In this document: positions 12,381-22,513 of the stretch, in pieces
How positions within the stretch are numbered: the stretch's first letter is position 1
Layout of the letters: every line of letters starts with the position of its first letter
Source of the DNA: Malachius bipustulatus
Lineage: Eukaryota; Arthropoda; Insecta; Coleoptera; Melyridae
NCBI GenBank assembly: GCA_910589415.1
Contig: OU342634.1
Location: forward strand, 2,914,001 to 2,978,000
Direction: 5' to 3'
Length of the DNA: 64,000 bases
Translations under genes and position numbers: made by a program
The notes under the pieces: generated by a model
The model's database searches: none
The model's input: only the letters and a program-made list of their open reading frames with translations
What the model was told of the DNA's origin: nothing

Positions 12381-13358
12381 CTACAACAGGGAGTCCGGGC
12401 TTCCCGAGTCAAGTAGTCTTTTCTCAGGTGTGTCCAGCGGGGGCGGTTGCTGGGGCGGCCGTCTGCAGCGACACCCGGTGCGGGAGTGCCGCGCGTAACA
12501 AAGTTCCACGGCGCGTTTGCCGCCCCTGAGTGGCCAGTAGAGCCAGAGACAGGGCAAAGCGCAAGCGACCGCACCCAGACACCCCCAGCGAGCCGCCCGA
12601 CGATGTGGGTGACAGCCGCAAGGTGAATCGGCGCATGTCTGCCCACCGCTACCCGCTTCGCTACCACCTCCGCAGTGGTAAAACAACGCTTTGACACAAC
12701 ACAGACACGAGGCGTAGTCGACGACTGCGTCCGCAGACAAAAGACAGGAGTTATCGCAGATCCAGCGCTCTGGGAGCGGCCTCGGCTGCCGGCAGGAAGC
12801 ACACCGACACCGCTGACACTCGGGACACACGATAGACGGCCTACCCGTACCACCGCCGCCGCCCATTGCGCGAGCCGCCGCCGAACAAGTGCCCTCTTTG
12901 CTGAACGAAGCAACGGCTGTCGCCGCGGAGGGCTGCTTGGTGACAGGCGGCGGAGGAAGAGGCAGAGGCAGCCGAACTGGCCGGCCCGTCGTCTGTTGAG
13001 CAACGGCGGGGCGGCGATGCGTCGTCGGCGGCGGCGGAGGAAGCTGGTGGGCGGCGAGCGGCGGTTGTGGGTCCGGGGACCTGCCGCCGAATGGCGTCTC
13101 CACATATTCGTTGGCGGCACGCTGGTTCTCGGGTCTTGGTGCGGTCAATGAAACGACCGCAGACGCTGAAGCAGAGGCGACGGGACGTAGGGGACTGGCG
13201 GCGGTCGGTTGCGGCGGCAGAGGAGCTGTGGTCGGCGGGCCGCTGCTCATGACAGGCGGGACGGGCCGAGGGCGGCGACGCTCAAGCGGGGGCGGCGGTG
13301 GACGGTGGGCACGAGGGACAACAGGCGGGCCTCCATGGCAGCGATTGACAGCAGCCAT
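12381..13358 (-). CDS. sty: Sprouty, antagonist of receptor tyrosine kinase signalling
   Basis: Sprouty proteins are membrane-associated feedback inhibitors of EGFR/FGFR-Ras-MAPK signalling. The 325-residue product has the cysteine-rich Sprouty domain at about residues 178-298: CPECQRCRCASCRQPRPLP, WICDNSCL, VDYASCLCCVKALFYHC, CADSPCGC, LPCLWLYWPLRG and ending RTGCRC. This matches the family's C-terminal domain, which mediates palmitoylation-linked membrane targeting. The conserved N-terminal tyrosine motif is present as NEYVETP (Tyr85), in vertebrate homologues the phosphorylated Cbl/Grb2 docking site. The rest of the N-terminal half is a low-complexity Pro/Ala/Arg-rich linker. The length is near vertebrate SPRY2 (315) and much shorter than Drosophila sty (591). 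Start choice: first in-frame ATG (13358, context GCCACATGG) after an in-frame TGA upstream in the exon. The whole coding region is one exon, with GC content far above its flanks. Confidence 0.95.
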   Translation of the reverse strand: MAAVNRCHGGPPVVPRAHRPPPPPLERRRPRPVPPVMSSGPPTTAPLPPQPTAASPLRPVASASASAVVSLTAPRPENQRAANEYVETPFGGRSPDPQPPLAAHQLPPPPPTTHRRPAVAQQTTGRPVRLPLPLPPPPVTKQPSAATAVASFSKEGTCSAAARAMGGGGGTGRPSIVCPECQRCRCASCRQPRPLPERWICDNSCLLSADAVVDYASCLCCVKALFYHCGGGSEAGSGGQTCADSPCGCHPHRRAARWGCLGAVACALPCLWLYWPLRGGKRAVELCYARHSRTGCRCRRPPQQPPPLDTPEKRLLDSGSPDSLL

Positions 13359-13428
13359 GTGGCCACCGGGGCGTCTAGCGATGGCCGACCACCCAATGGG
13401 CTCCACCTTGCTCCGTCATCGTTGACTT
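13359..13428 (-). promoter_or_regulatory. Sprouty 5' leader: splice acceptor and upstream mini-ORF
   Basis: Reading the minus strand, a T-rich tract ends in TTATTGTTACAG followed by AAGTCAACG, a good 3' splice site with the exon starting at 13428. Nine nucleotides on is an ATG (13419-13417, A at -3) opening a 14-codon frame that stops at about 13375, 16 nt before the sprouty ATG. The leader thus has a short upstream ORF in good context that could limit translation. The splice site is inferred from sequence only. Confidence 0.55.
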
Positions 13429-15129
13429 CTGTAACAATAAATAAAAAACATTAATTATTATAACCCACTAAACTTGAAGACTTTTAAAATTTTATTCTTG
13501 TAAAAAATGTTTCCTATTCTACATCTAAAGCTACCTAATCAAAATCTGAGCATCCAATGTGTGTTTTCTTAAGAAAGGACAAATTATTATTGCCCTTCAC
13601 ACCAGTTCTGTACCAATACTAGAGCTAAAATCCATTTCTCATAATCCATAATATTACATTAAGATTAAGAGTTAATAAAGGTAACCAGAACTCGTGCAAA
13701 CGGCCCTTTTAGACTTATTCCCGCTTATTCCCAAAACTTTACGGCCAGTTATAGCTCAAAAATCACTAAATAAATGGGACGGAGCGATTCAGTTTACAAT
13801 TTACATGTACTGAGATGAGATGGAGATTGTTGATTCGGTACATAATTAATGTGACATAATTCATTAGTGTTACTGAATATACAGACATAAGAGTTGTATT
13901 AGACCATACAGAGAACTCGTGCTAAAAGTAGTTGTTCTGGATCGTCGCCCACCAGTTCGGGATTTAATATATTAGCGTCCACACATGATCTTTAGACAGT
14001 GCCTACTATACCCGGAGAGCGACCCCGCGGCGTTCAGCGCCGGGCCTAAGCAGTGGGCTGTAGAACGGCCTACGCGAGAACCAGCCAGGTGGGTGCGTCG
14101 TCATTGGTGCGTTGCCACGTCTACAGAATACAAAAAAAAAGGGTTCAGTAGCAAAATCGAAAAATAAGACATACGACGATTCCATGTTTTTCGTTCTAAC
14201 AGAAATACTCGCCTCACTTGACTTTGCTGAACTGGGATTCTATTAGTTACGAGTAGTATCTATTGTTGTTGGTTATTTAGTAGGACAGCAGTCCTAGACT
14301 GTGAAACCTGAAGAAGACAGGTATTTTATTGGTTTTCATTACATTTGAGACGTTTATTTTTTCGAAAACAGAACATTTAGGACGAAAAAGATTGATGGTA
14401 TTCTCCAATGCAGGAAAATTGGTTAGCACGGCAACAACGCCCGGCTACAGTGCACCTGGTGCTGTTTGAGCCCCGAAGGTATGCTCGGACGGCCTTCTGC
14501 CACTACCGTCCGCCGTCCGTCCACTTGATTGTTGTTCCTCGCTTTACCATTCTAAGAACCAACAGCAACCACCTCTATCTATCTCTATCTATCTCTCTCT
14601 TTATCCCTTTACTAAAAAACCCATCGCTGAACAGCTCCATTCACATAGAACCAGACTCACTCATTATCTATTATTTTCTCATAGGTAGTGATTGTGATGG
14701 TGGATGATAATATTGTAATCAACTTTATACAAAAATAGCACAAATCAAATACGCAGAATAGAGGAGCCTTCAATAATGTAAACCATGTAAATATGTATAG
14801 CAGAGCGCACTTCCGTTGTGCGCGTTTGATTTTCTTTACATTTTAGAATGAAACTACTCGTATGTTGTAATATGGAAGCACGCATCACAGCTTGCTCATC
14901 GGTTTCTGAATAACGGGTGTTTAATTCAAAGTATTTTTGAATTTGATAAATACATTCAACTTACAAAACAGCTGAAATTGGAACTAGATCAGTTCGGGGA
15001 TGCATATAAAAAATGATATGTACTTAAAGATATTAGCAAGTATATTTTCACAAAAATCAAAAATAAAATACGCAGAACATAAATTCTGATTTTCACAATC
15101 TGGCCAATCTCCTGAATCTTCATTTAAAT
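13429..15129. other. Putative intron of sprouty, with two GC-rich patches
   Basis: Mostly AT-rich, but 13985-14130 and 14408-14540 are clearly GC-rich (for example GAGCGACCCCGCGGCGTTCAG and GTCCGCCGTCCGTCCAC). On the minus strand each holds potential 5' splice sites. They could be alternative 5'-UTR exons or enhancer/promoter segments of sprouty. I see no coding similarity. Confidence 0.4.
14573..14601. repeat. TCTA/CT microsatellite
   Basis: A short run of CTATCTATCTCTATCTATCT followed by CTCTCT. Simple-sequence repeat. Confidence 0.85.
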
Positions 15130-15345
15130 GAAAACCTAACATCAAGACGGCGAGGAGTCGGTCCATTGATGGTTCTGTTCTGGGCTTGACGTAGGTGTAA
15201 ATGGGCCTGAGTGTAGCCGCGTTCTGTGATTTCCGAGCCCCGCACAGGATGTTAGGTAAGACAAGCATTCCACGCCAGGCTGCTGCCCACATGTTATGTG
15301 GGACCACGCATTGTTATTAGAGGAGTAAATGGGCAACCAGAACCA
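15130..15345 (-). other. GC-richer segment of unknown nature
   Basis: About 200 bp of clearly higher GC inside the putative intron. Two overlapping minus-strand frames stay open for 60-100 codons (for example around GVECLSYLTSCAGLGNHR), but neither gives a recognisable domain. It may be a transposon piece or a non-coding exon. Confidence 0.25.
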
Positions 15346-15449
15346 CCTTGCTATGCCGCAGACATGTACCCATTGGCGTAGGAATCTACAGAATCGATCA
15401 TGAACATGGACCCTACTTCAAGAGATACGTTCACGATATTTTAACAAGA

Positions 15450-15640
15450 ACACCCTGCATCTTATTATATTTTTTAATTCTCTGAGAAAAACGAATACAG
15501 TTGGAGTTTAAACTGAATAGTTACAAACAAGCGAAAACAGGCTTTTTTCAAATTCCAAAACAATTTAGGTCGAAAATAGCACAAGTTATAGGAGAACGGC
15601 TTACATGTCCCTATCGTAACTTTTCATTTGATGTCCGATT
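15450..15640. repeat. Single arm of the 1045-2925-type foldback family
   Basis: It begins ACACCCTGCAT.TTATTATATT..TT.AATTCTCTGAGAAAA and runs to GAGAACGGCTTACATGTCCCTATCGTAACTTTTCA. Both the order and the wording match the inner palindrome of the 1045-2925 repeat (2281-2480 and the inverse of 2590-2795). Only one arm is present here, so it is a partial copy. Confidence 0.6.
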
Positions 15641-18600
15641 ATTTCGAGTGCCCACACCGAGGTCCAAACTTATATAAATTCGGGAACTTTGGTCCCTCCC
15701 TCGGTACCTCCAAATTCCAACAGCATTCATTCAATCCAAAAGGGCCACTCAAAGGAAAACCCATGGGCATCAGGGTCACACCATTTCAATTGAGAACATC
15801 TCGAATTAGAAGGGCAATAGTTTTGTTACTCGCTCAAACATCATTGAAGTTCCCAGGCACGAACTACAAAAAAAAAAAGGAAAAAAATGAACCTGTGCCT
15901 GAGCGTATGTCCGCTGAGCTAGCGGATTTGAGCATTTCCCAATAATCCCAGTAGGAGCTAAAAAAAGGGAGGGGGGGGGGGCGAAACTAAAGATACAAAT
16001 AAACAATAATGGATCGAGTGCTGGCCTAAAAAAAACATTTTCTCCGAGAATTTCTCCTAGTACACAAAAAGGTTCTAATCCCAGTGCCATGGAAACCTTG
16101 GTGGGAAACAGATAAGAAATTATCCCTTAACATTTTACAGAGACAGCGAATTATACAAGAGTTGTAATTAGCAAATATTTAGCACCTTTTTTGAAAAACC
16201 CTGTAGTTATTAAACTACAAATAAATATTTGATTACTATCTGGACTTCTCGCGTCATGATTTTCTAAAAGATGTTGAATTTATTGCAATGTTCCAGAGAA
16301 CATTGGATATGCTCGAGGATATGCTGTGGATTGTGGTGCATTACGAAAAACAAGTAGGTGGCAGCAGTTATATTATTTAGTAGTGATGCCTAATAAGCGA
16401 TCGATATTTTGTGCAAAAAAAGAGGACACAACAAATATAGTGGGCTGCAGTAGAAGAACAACGAGCTTCGCAGAGCGCCGTCTCAATCAGAAGTGATATA
16501 AGAAGAAGCAGCATTAAGAAAGAGAATACCTACTGAAATATCATTGAATACAATAAAAAAGGTAAAAATTGATTGAAGGTCCAGTGTACAATGTACATAT
16601 ATGCTTTGTGGATGACTGTTTTTATTTTATTTATTTAATAGATAAATTCCTCGATAAATTCTATCTAAACCTGTTTTATTCAAATCAGCAAAATAGAGGG
16701 TAGAATACCTATAAATCAAACCGCATAAAGAGGGTGGAATAATTCATAAATTCATCAGAAAGACAGAAAAACATAATTTTGAAAATTTGGCCTAAATCGC
16801 ATAACGTGACACTATGAAATAAATAATTGGCCTTCGCCTTTCTAGTACCTATCCAAACAATAATCTCGAATTGATTTTTAATCCGTTTTACTGATTCCTG
16901 ACGTTAGGTATAATATGAAGATCAAACCTGAGTCATTATTATTTAAATTATTTTAATCGATGTGTATTTTTTTAACTAATAGTGTGGAAGAGATAAAAAG
17001 CTAGTCGTCGACGAGAAAGTTTTAGATAAAATTAAACGCCTCCAAGAAACGAACCTTGTACGCCTATGTTGAAGCCAATCACTGACAACTGGCTTGAGAA
17101 ACAACTCTCTGTTCACAATCATCAGTTACATCCGGGATACGAGAAGAAACCGTAGGCTTGTTTAACCAAATTCCTCAGCACAGGTTTTATTGCAGATTTA
17201 TTTTTTACCGATACCGATCGATGAAATGACATTTTCAGATTGAAACAGAAAATTTAGCCGAACGAAATTAAGCATGCACGCACATTCTCAACTTGACAGT
17301 ATGTAAATGGGTATACGCGATTTTTCTGGTCAATCGTACAAAAAAATTGGTCCGCAACTTTTACACCATTAGAAATATACCTAATTGATTTCCTACCGAG
17401 AGTGTTTTTAAGTCCCCTACAAATGAATTCCAGAGTGTCTAATAATTTAAGCATGGCAATAATAATAAAGCAACAAACTATAAAAGTGTAGTAATGAAAG
17501 TGCCCTGTACTGTTCTGTAAATTAATTAATTGCCAGATAAGACTAAAATTCAGTCTTATTTTTACTTGACAACTCTTTATAATAAAATGTTTCAAATTTT
17601 TTGCTCCCATTTTCAAAGCTCACATTGTTTCATCCCATACAATGTACCTAGCTAGTATTATTAGAGACATTATTAAAATATTTTATCGCAATCAGGTTTG
17701 AAAATTAAGATCCAAGATCCACTTGTAAATTTAATTAAACCTAATAATAATTTTTATAATTTCTTTTGACACACTTTTACTTCCACGATTACTGTAGGAA
17801 AACAATTTTTTTATTAAAACATCTTTAAAATTTGTAGCTATTTCTGATACAAGTTTCAAAACGGGAGTCTTTTATAAAGCGTGGACGAAAATTATTGTCA
17901 AACGAGGCCATTCGTATTTTATATTTTCAAAGTGACAGGCTTCATGAAAACTTGCTTTTAGTTGTCATTTATGTTACTTTAACCACGTCTGCGTAAACTA
18001 AAATAACAATCAAAATTATTCAAACTGGTAGCTTTATGAAACAATTTAACAAAAAGTTGCTTTCGTTAGTGTTGGTATCTCTATCTGCCTTCATCGCCAG
18101 TATTAAAATAGAAATCGCTGAATTAGAAAATAAATAATTCTGTAGAAATCAAGTTTACGATTTCTGAATTTCTGATATTTGATATTTGTACCTCCGTAAT
18201 AGGTACATCCGCTTACATCTAATACCTATCCAAAATATCAATATAATTTTTAAGCAAAGAAAGTTTCCAAAGATAGGTTTAGGTACTATTATAAAACGGC
18301 TAAAATTACAAGGTGTTAAAAAAATGAATGGTGCCATTCCTTGGCTCATTTTAAGAAAAAAGTTTCTATTTCCATGAGTCAGCAAACGATTTTTATTTTT
18401 TTTTTGACATCACAGGAAACGTTTTAGATGCAGAACTCAGTTTTGGGCACTTTTTAAATTTTCTTCCTATGACACTAGAAAACTTGGCATTTTGATAGCA
18501 CATTTTAAAGAAAAACCATCATTTTCACAAACATCGTTTTGTCATGAAAAATACGAGGAAAAATAGTACCAAAATGACGTAGGTTGTTGACTTGAATTAC

Positions 18601-18872
18601 CATAGGAGGACGCTGTTTTCAACAATTATTGTTATGATTATTGTTGTTTTTTATATTATCTTTTTAGTTTTGTCATATCATTTTTGTTCAATAATAATAA
18701 TTGTATTCCTACACTTTTTTTATGTTTTTTTTCCAACATAAATTGCAGTTTTTCTCGAAGACGGTTCAAATTCGAGCTTTTGTCGACAGGTGTTTTAGTA
18801 CGTACCTAAATCCCTCGTTAAATATTATTGCGTCTCTAATATACGAGTAGAATAATAGCCTAAATAAGTGAA
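15641..18872. other. Intron-like stretch, no gene recognised
   Basis: AT-rich. A poly-A/poly-G run (AAAAAAGGGAGGGGGGGGGG) lies at about 15960-15981. A 104-codon frame (15631-15945) and a 118-codon minus-strand frame (17254-17610) are open but show no domain or splice context I can defend. Confidence 0.4.
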
Positions 18873-19363
18873 AAACACAAGTCAAAAATGTTAGCTTCTT
18901 GGGGATGTTATCAATTAAACATTTTTCTTTGGCTAATGTATACTCTTTATTTTATTGCGAGCTTTCGAGAATTAATTTATTCTCTTCTTCAGACAATATT
19001 ATTTACAGACTACCTTGTCAATTCATCCCTTAGAAAACAAAAAAAAAAAAACAAAAAAAAAACATATTTTTTAATGTACTTACTTAGTAAGTACTTTCAG
19101 TTTTATAAGTGATATAACCTGCAATGAGAGTTTGTTTCGATAGAGTCTGTTTTTTGTAAATTTTAAACCGTAAATCTCACATTGAAATTCCTGAAGAAGT
19201 TTCTTGGGGACGTTGTCAATTAAAAATTGTTCTTTAGCTAATGTATAGGTACTCTTTATTGCATTTCGAGTGTATGCATTAAAGAGTACCTATAGGTACA
19301 TTAGCTAAGAACAATTTTTAATTGACAACGTCCCCAAGAAACTAACATTTTTGACTTGTGTTT
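18873..19363. repeat. Long hairpin with a third, outer arm
   Basis: 19199-19268 (GTTTCTTGGGGACGTTGTCA, then ATTAAAAATTGTTCT and GCTAATGTA.TAGGTACTCTTTA) is repeated inverted at 19275-19342 with only one single-base and one short insertion/deletion and a loop of a few bases. This gives a stem of about 65-70 bp. A third, less perfect copy at 18873-18960 also pairs with 19280-19363 and extends further through AAACACAAGTCAAAAATGTTAG. It has no coding content. It may be a remnant of an inverted-repeat transposon, or a source of hairpin RNA if transcribed. Confidence 0.85.
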
Positions 19364-19775
19364 CAACATAATTATTGGTCATACTTCGCACGACGATGCT
19401 TTGACCGATGAAGATGAAGCTCGAGATGAAGTACCCGAGGAAGTTCCAGACTCGTTTGATAACGAAAAATTACAAATCCGTTATTCTTGTAGAATTTGCT
19501 CTTTAGACAACGTGGAAGTTTTACGTTGGTTGAGGCCGTTTGGTTATTTTGATTTTGACATCAAGTTTTTAAGAAGAAAGAACATGCCAAGACCACCTTC
19601 GATTTTCGAATATCCTGAAGTTGAAGACCTCGTTGACTTTTCCACTCTCTTTTACGAGACTGAAAGAAGTTTTTGTAATGAAAATTTTCTATCATTATTA
19701 AAAAAAAAAGTCCACACCGATCCTCTCTCCCCTGCGCGATATTTTCTTGTTATAACTCTATCAATTAAAATATGA
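19356..19775 (+). CDS. Unidentified coding-like segment (possible exon or captured gene piece)
   Basis: An open frame of 139 codons right after the hairpin, without an ATG near its 5' end (first in-frame ATG at residue 77). The product starts with an acidic stretch (DDALTDEDEARDEVPEEVPD), followed by SCRICSLDNVEVLRWLRPFG and a DFSTLFYETERSFCNENF segment. The composition looks protein-like rather than random, and the segment is less AT-rich than its flanks. I do not recognise a family. It lies inside the putative sprouty intron, so a transposon-derived or retrocopied fragment is as likely as an exon of a nested gene. It ends in a poly-A-rich run and then unrelated sequence. Confidence 0.3.
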   Translation: MCFNIIIGHTSHDDALTDEDEARDEVPEEVPDSFDNEKLQIRYSCRICSLDNVEVLRWLRPFGYFDFDIKFLRRKNMPRPPSIFEYPEVEDLVDFSTLFYETERSFCNENFLSLLKKKVHTDPLSPARYFLVITLSIKI

Positions 19776-19860
19776 AAAAATCAAGAATGCGATATTTGAT
19801 ATTTTGTTAATACTGGACACACACCTAGGTACATATATACCTACAGCCGAGGATATACGG

Positions 19861-20332
19861 CTCAGTGAAGTTGGTACCCCTCAGAGCGAGTTTTTAGAAA
19901 ATGCAAACATATTCGTTTTATCCACGATTTGTCCGGCCAAAATTTTCCACCAATGAAAAACAAGTTACGGCAAAATAAAATTAACCATTATCCCATCACT
20001 TTTGAAACGGGATAGTTTGTCTACGATTTGACCAAGTTATTTTCGAAATTCGAAATTTTCGTCTCCTCCTCCCCTTAAAAGAAATTTATGATCAAATGAA
20101 AAATTTGACAACAGCCCCAAATGCGAATTCTTATAAAATTCAAATCGGGGGTTCGACCCTGGCTCGGCCCGCCCTAATGGATAAGAATTGTCAGTTCAGG
20201 TTATTTATGGAAATTATTGTTGGACAAACGAAAACTTCAAGTGAACAAAACAAACATGAATAAATCGTGGACAAACGGAATGATATATTAATTTTATAAA
20301 AATTCGCACTTAGGGGTGCCTACCTCACTGAA
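19861..20332. mobile_element. Small TIR element (~470 bp)
   Basis: The left end CTCAGTGAAGTTGGTACCCCT and the reversed right end TTCAGTGAGGTAGGCACCCCT form imperfect inverted repeats. The pairing continues further in, including TTTATCCACGATTT and, reversed from the right, TTTGTCCACGATTT. A related end (CCTCACTGAAGTCGGTA) recurs near 26727. The interior has no transposase. It contains GGGGGTTCGACCCTGG, reminiscent of a tRNA B box but without a proper T-arm. Confidence 0.65.
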
Positions 20333-20640
20333 CAGATAATTCTTGTTAAATTTTTAATCGTTATCAAACCGGCCAGTATATACCGAGTATTATAAAGAAA
20401 CAAACAATCTGCTGCCTTCAACATTATATTTCATTGAACTTGAACATGAATAATGTCATGAAGAACGGGAAATATAAATTAACGGCCAGACAACAGAAAT
20501 TAAGGCCCAAGTAGTTGTTCATTCGTTTTAATATTCAAAAATTCGCCTGATGGCTTTCAAGTGAGTGTCGAGATTTCAATTTCTAACTATTTGACACTTT
20601 GGTTGGACAGATTTAAGTCAATGGAAAATATAATGCAAGG

Positions 20641-22513
20641 CATCAATCAACGTCCCTAAAGTTGGAAGAGCAGGGTCAGCAGAACATAAATTTTATAAAA
20701 CTACAATTAGACGCTAATTAAACGCTAATTAAGTGCACTAATTATAATTTTAATGGTTCATTTTTTCTAAGAAAAACGACATGTTCTGCCAGCTTTAGGT
20801 AAAGCTAGCAGAACATGAGTTCAAAAATGCCTGAATCAGCATGATATCCATGTCAAAATGCTCGAACAATTAAACGCTAATTAAGTGCTATAATTAAAAA
20901 TTTTGAAAATTTGTAGCATTTTTAAGTTTTGTAGAATTCCGAAGTTTTTAAGTTGCCGAGTTTCGAAATTTTAAAAATTCTGGGAAGATATGAAATTTTC
21001 ATTTAAGAGATTTGAAAGTTTTGGTCTCGGTTTTGGTCACTTTGGAATGTTAAATTTTGTAGACTTAATATTTATATAAAGTTCTCTAGTTCCGAAAATT
21101 TTGAAGTTTTTGAAGCTCTGGTCGTTTTTGAATTTTAGGAATTTCTGTTTCATGATTTTGGAGTTTTAACTTTTAAGCATTTTTGAAATTGCGAAGTTTG
21201 AAATGTTTTTAGTTCTGGAAGTTCTGGAGATTCGAACATTTTGATTATTGAAAAAGATTGTGGAGTAGTTTCCAGCTTGACGTCTTTACGTAAGTTAGCG
21301 TCTTCGACCTCAATGAACATGAAGTTTCCTGCAATAACAATAAGAAAAATACTGTCAAAGACCGTACCAAACAGAGGCGGTAAAAGCTTTTTGGGGCCCA
21401 CCCCTTTTCCAAAAAAATGTTGAAGGTATCAGGCAAAAGAAATTTTTTTTATAGAAAGAAATTTTTTTTGGGGGAGCCTAAACTTTAAAATTCATAAAAA
21501 AATGTATCACATCGTTGGAATTGGCCGAAACTTCTAAGCTTTTAAATTTTGAAATTACTCGAAATTTCCTATATTTCCGAAATGTCAAACATTTTATAAC
21601 TACAAAAAGTTCTAAACTTGAAAGTTTTACAAATTCTTCGAAAACTATGAAATTCTCGAGGAAATTCTCTACGTTTTGCAAACTTCAAAGTTGCATTAAT
21701 CGCAAAATTCCTAGAACTTTCGAAAATTTTTAAACTTCCATACATTTAAAACAAAATTTTTGGAGTTCCTAACTTCAAAACTTAAAAAATTTAGAAAACA
21801 AAAAAATTCAGAAAATTCTGAACTCAGAAATTCTTCAAAACTACAAAATCAAATTTGAAAATTTAGAAATTTCAAAACTTGAAAAATTTACAAAAATGCC
21901 GGAGTCACTAGAATTCTTAAAACTTCCGGTTGAAGACTTAAAAATTCCAGAAAACTAAAAATTTTCGAATCTCCAGAACTCAAAACATTTCAAACTTCGC
22001 AACTCCAACAATGCCTAAAACTCAAAAATCAGGAAACATAGAAATTCCTAAAATTCAAAAACGACCAGAGCTTCAAAAAATTCAAAAACTTCAAAATTTC
22101 CGGAACTACATTCCAAAGTGACCAAAACTTTAAAATCTCCTAACTGAAAATTTCATATCTTCCCAGAATTTTTAAAATTCCGAAACTCGGCAACTTAAAA
22201 ACTTCAGAATTCTTCAAAACTTCAAAACTTAAAAATGCTACAAATTTTCAAAATTTTTAATTAGTGCACTTAATTAGCGTTTAATTGTTCGCGCATTTTG
22301 ACATGGATATCATGCTGATTGAGACATTTTTGAATTCATGTTCTGCTAGCTTTATCTAAAGCTGGCAGAACATGTCGTTTTTCTTAGAAAAAATGGAGCA
22401 TTAAAATTTTAATTAGTGCATTTAATTAGCGTTTAATTAGCATCCAATTGTGGTTTTATAAAATTTATGTTCTGCTGACCCTGCTCTTCCAACTTTAGGG
22501 ACGTCATCAATCA
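20641..22513. mobile_element. Foldback element with 9-bp target-site duplication
   Basis: The element proper is 20650-22504. Its ends are perfect inverted repeats starting ACGTCCCTAAAGTTGGAAGA, and it is flanked on both sides by the identical 9-mer CATCAATCA (20641-20649 and 22505-22513). Arms of about 600 bp pair throughout and contain a nested hairpin (CATGTTCTGCCAGCTTTA.. / ..AAAGCTAGCAGAACATG). The inner arms are built of degenerate GAAGTTTTGAA / AAAATTC words. The unpaired centre (about 21245-21880) has no transposase. A 9-bp duplication is the size made by Mutator-like and classic foldback elements, unlike the TA of Tc1/mariner. Non-autonomous. Confidence 0.92.

Noticed and set aside
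12245..13120. Long open frames overlapping sprouty in other frames and on the plus strand (for example 12675-13151, 13111-13425)
   Set aside because: They are by-products of the GC-rich sprouty exon, where stops are rare. They give low-complexity Arg/Ala-rich peptides with no domain.
15631..15945. 104-codon plus-strand frame
   Set aside because: No known domain; its end is lysine runs from an A-tract; its beginning overlaps a foldback-repeat arm.
16005..16095. GGTTCTAATCCCAGTGCCA as the head of a SINE
   Set aside because: Only a single B-box-like match; no convincing T-stem, A box, tail or target duplication.
17254..17616. 120-codon minus-strand frame with a hydrophobic stretch
   Set aside because: AT-driven composition, no recognisable domain or splice context. 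Frames of this length occur by chance in 64 kb of six-frame sequence.
20150..20180. tRNA-like B box GGGGGTTCGACCCTGG
   Set aside because: The T-arm does not pair properly and no D-arm or A box precedes it, so it is neither a tRNA gene nor a clear SINE.
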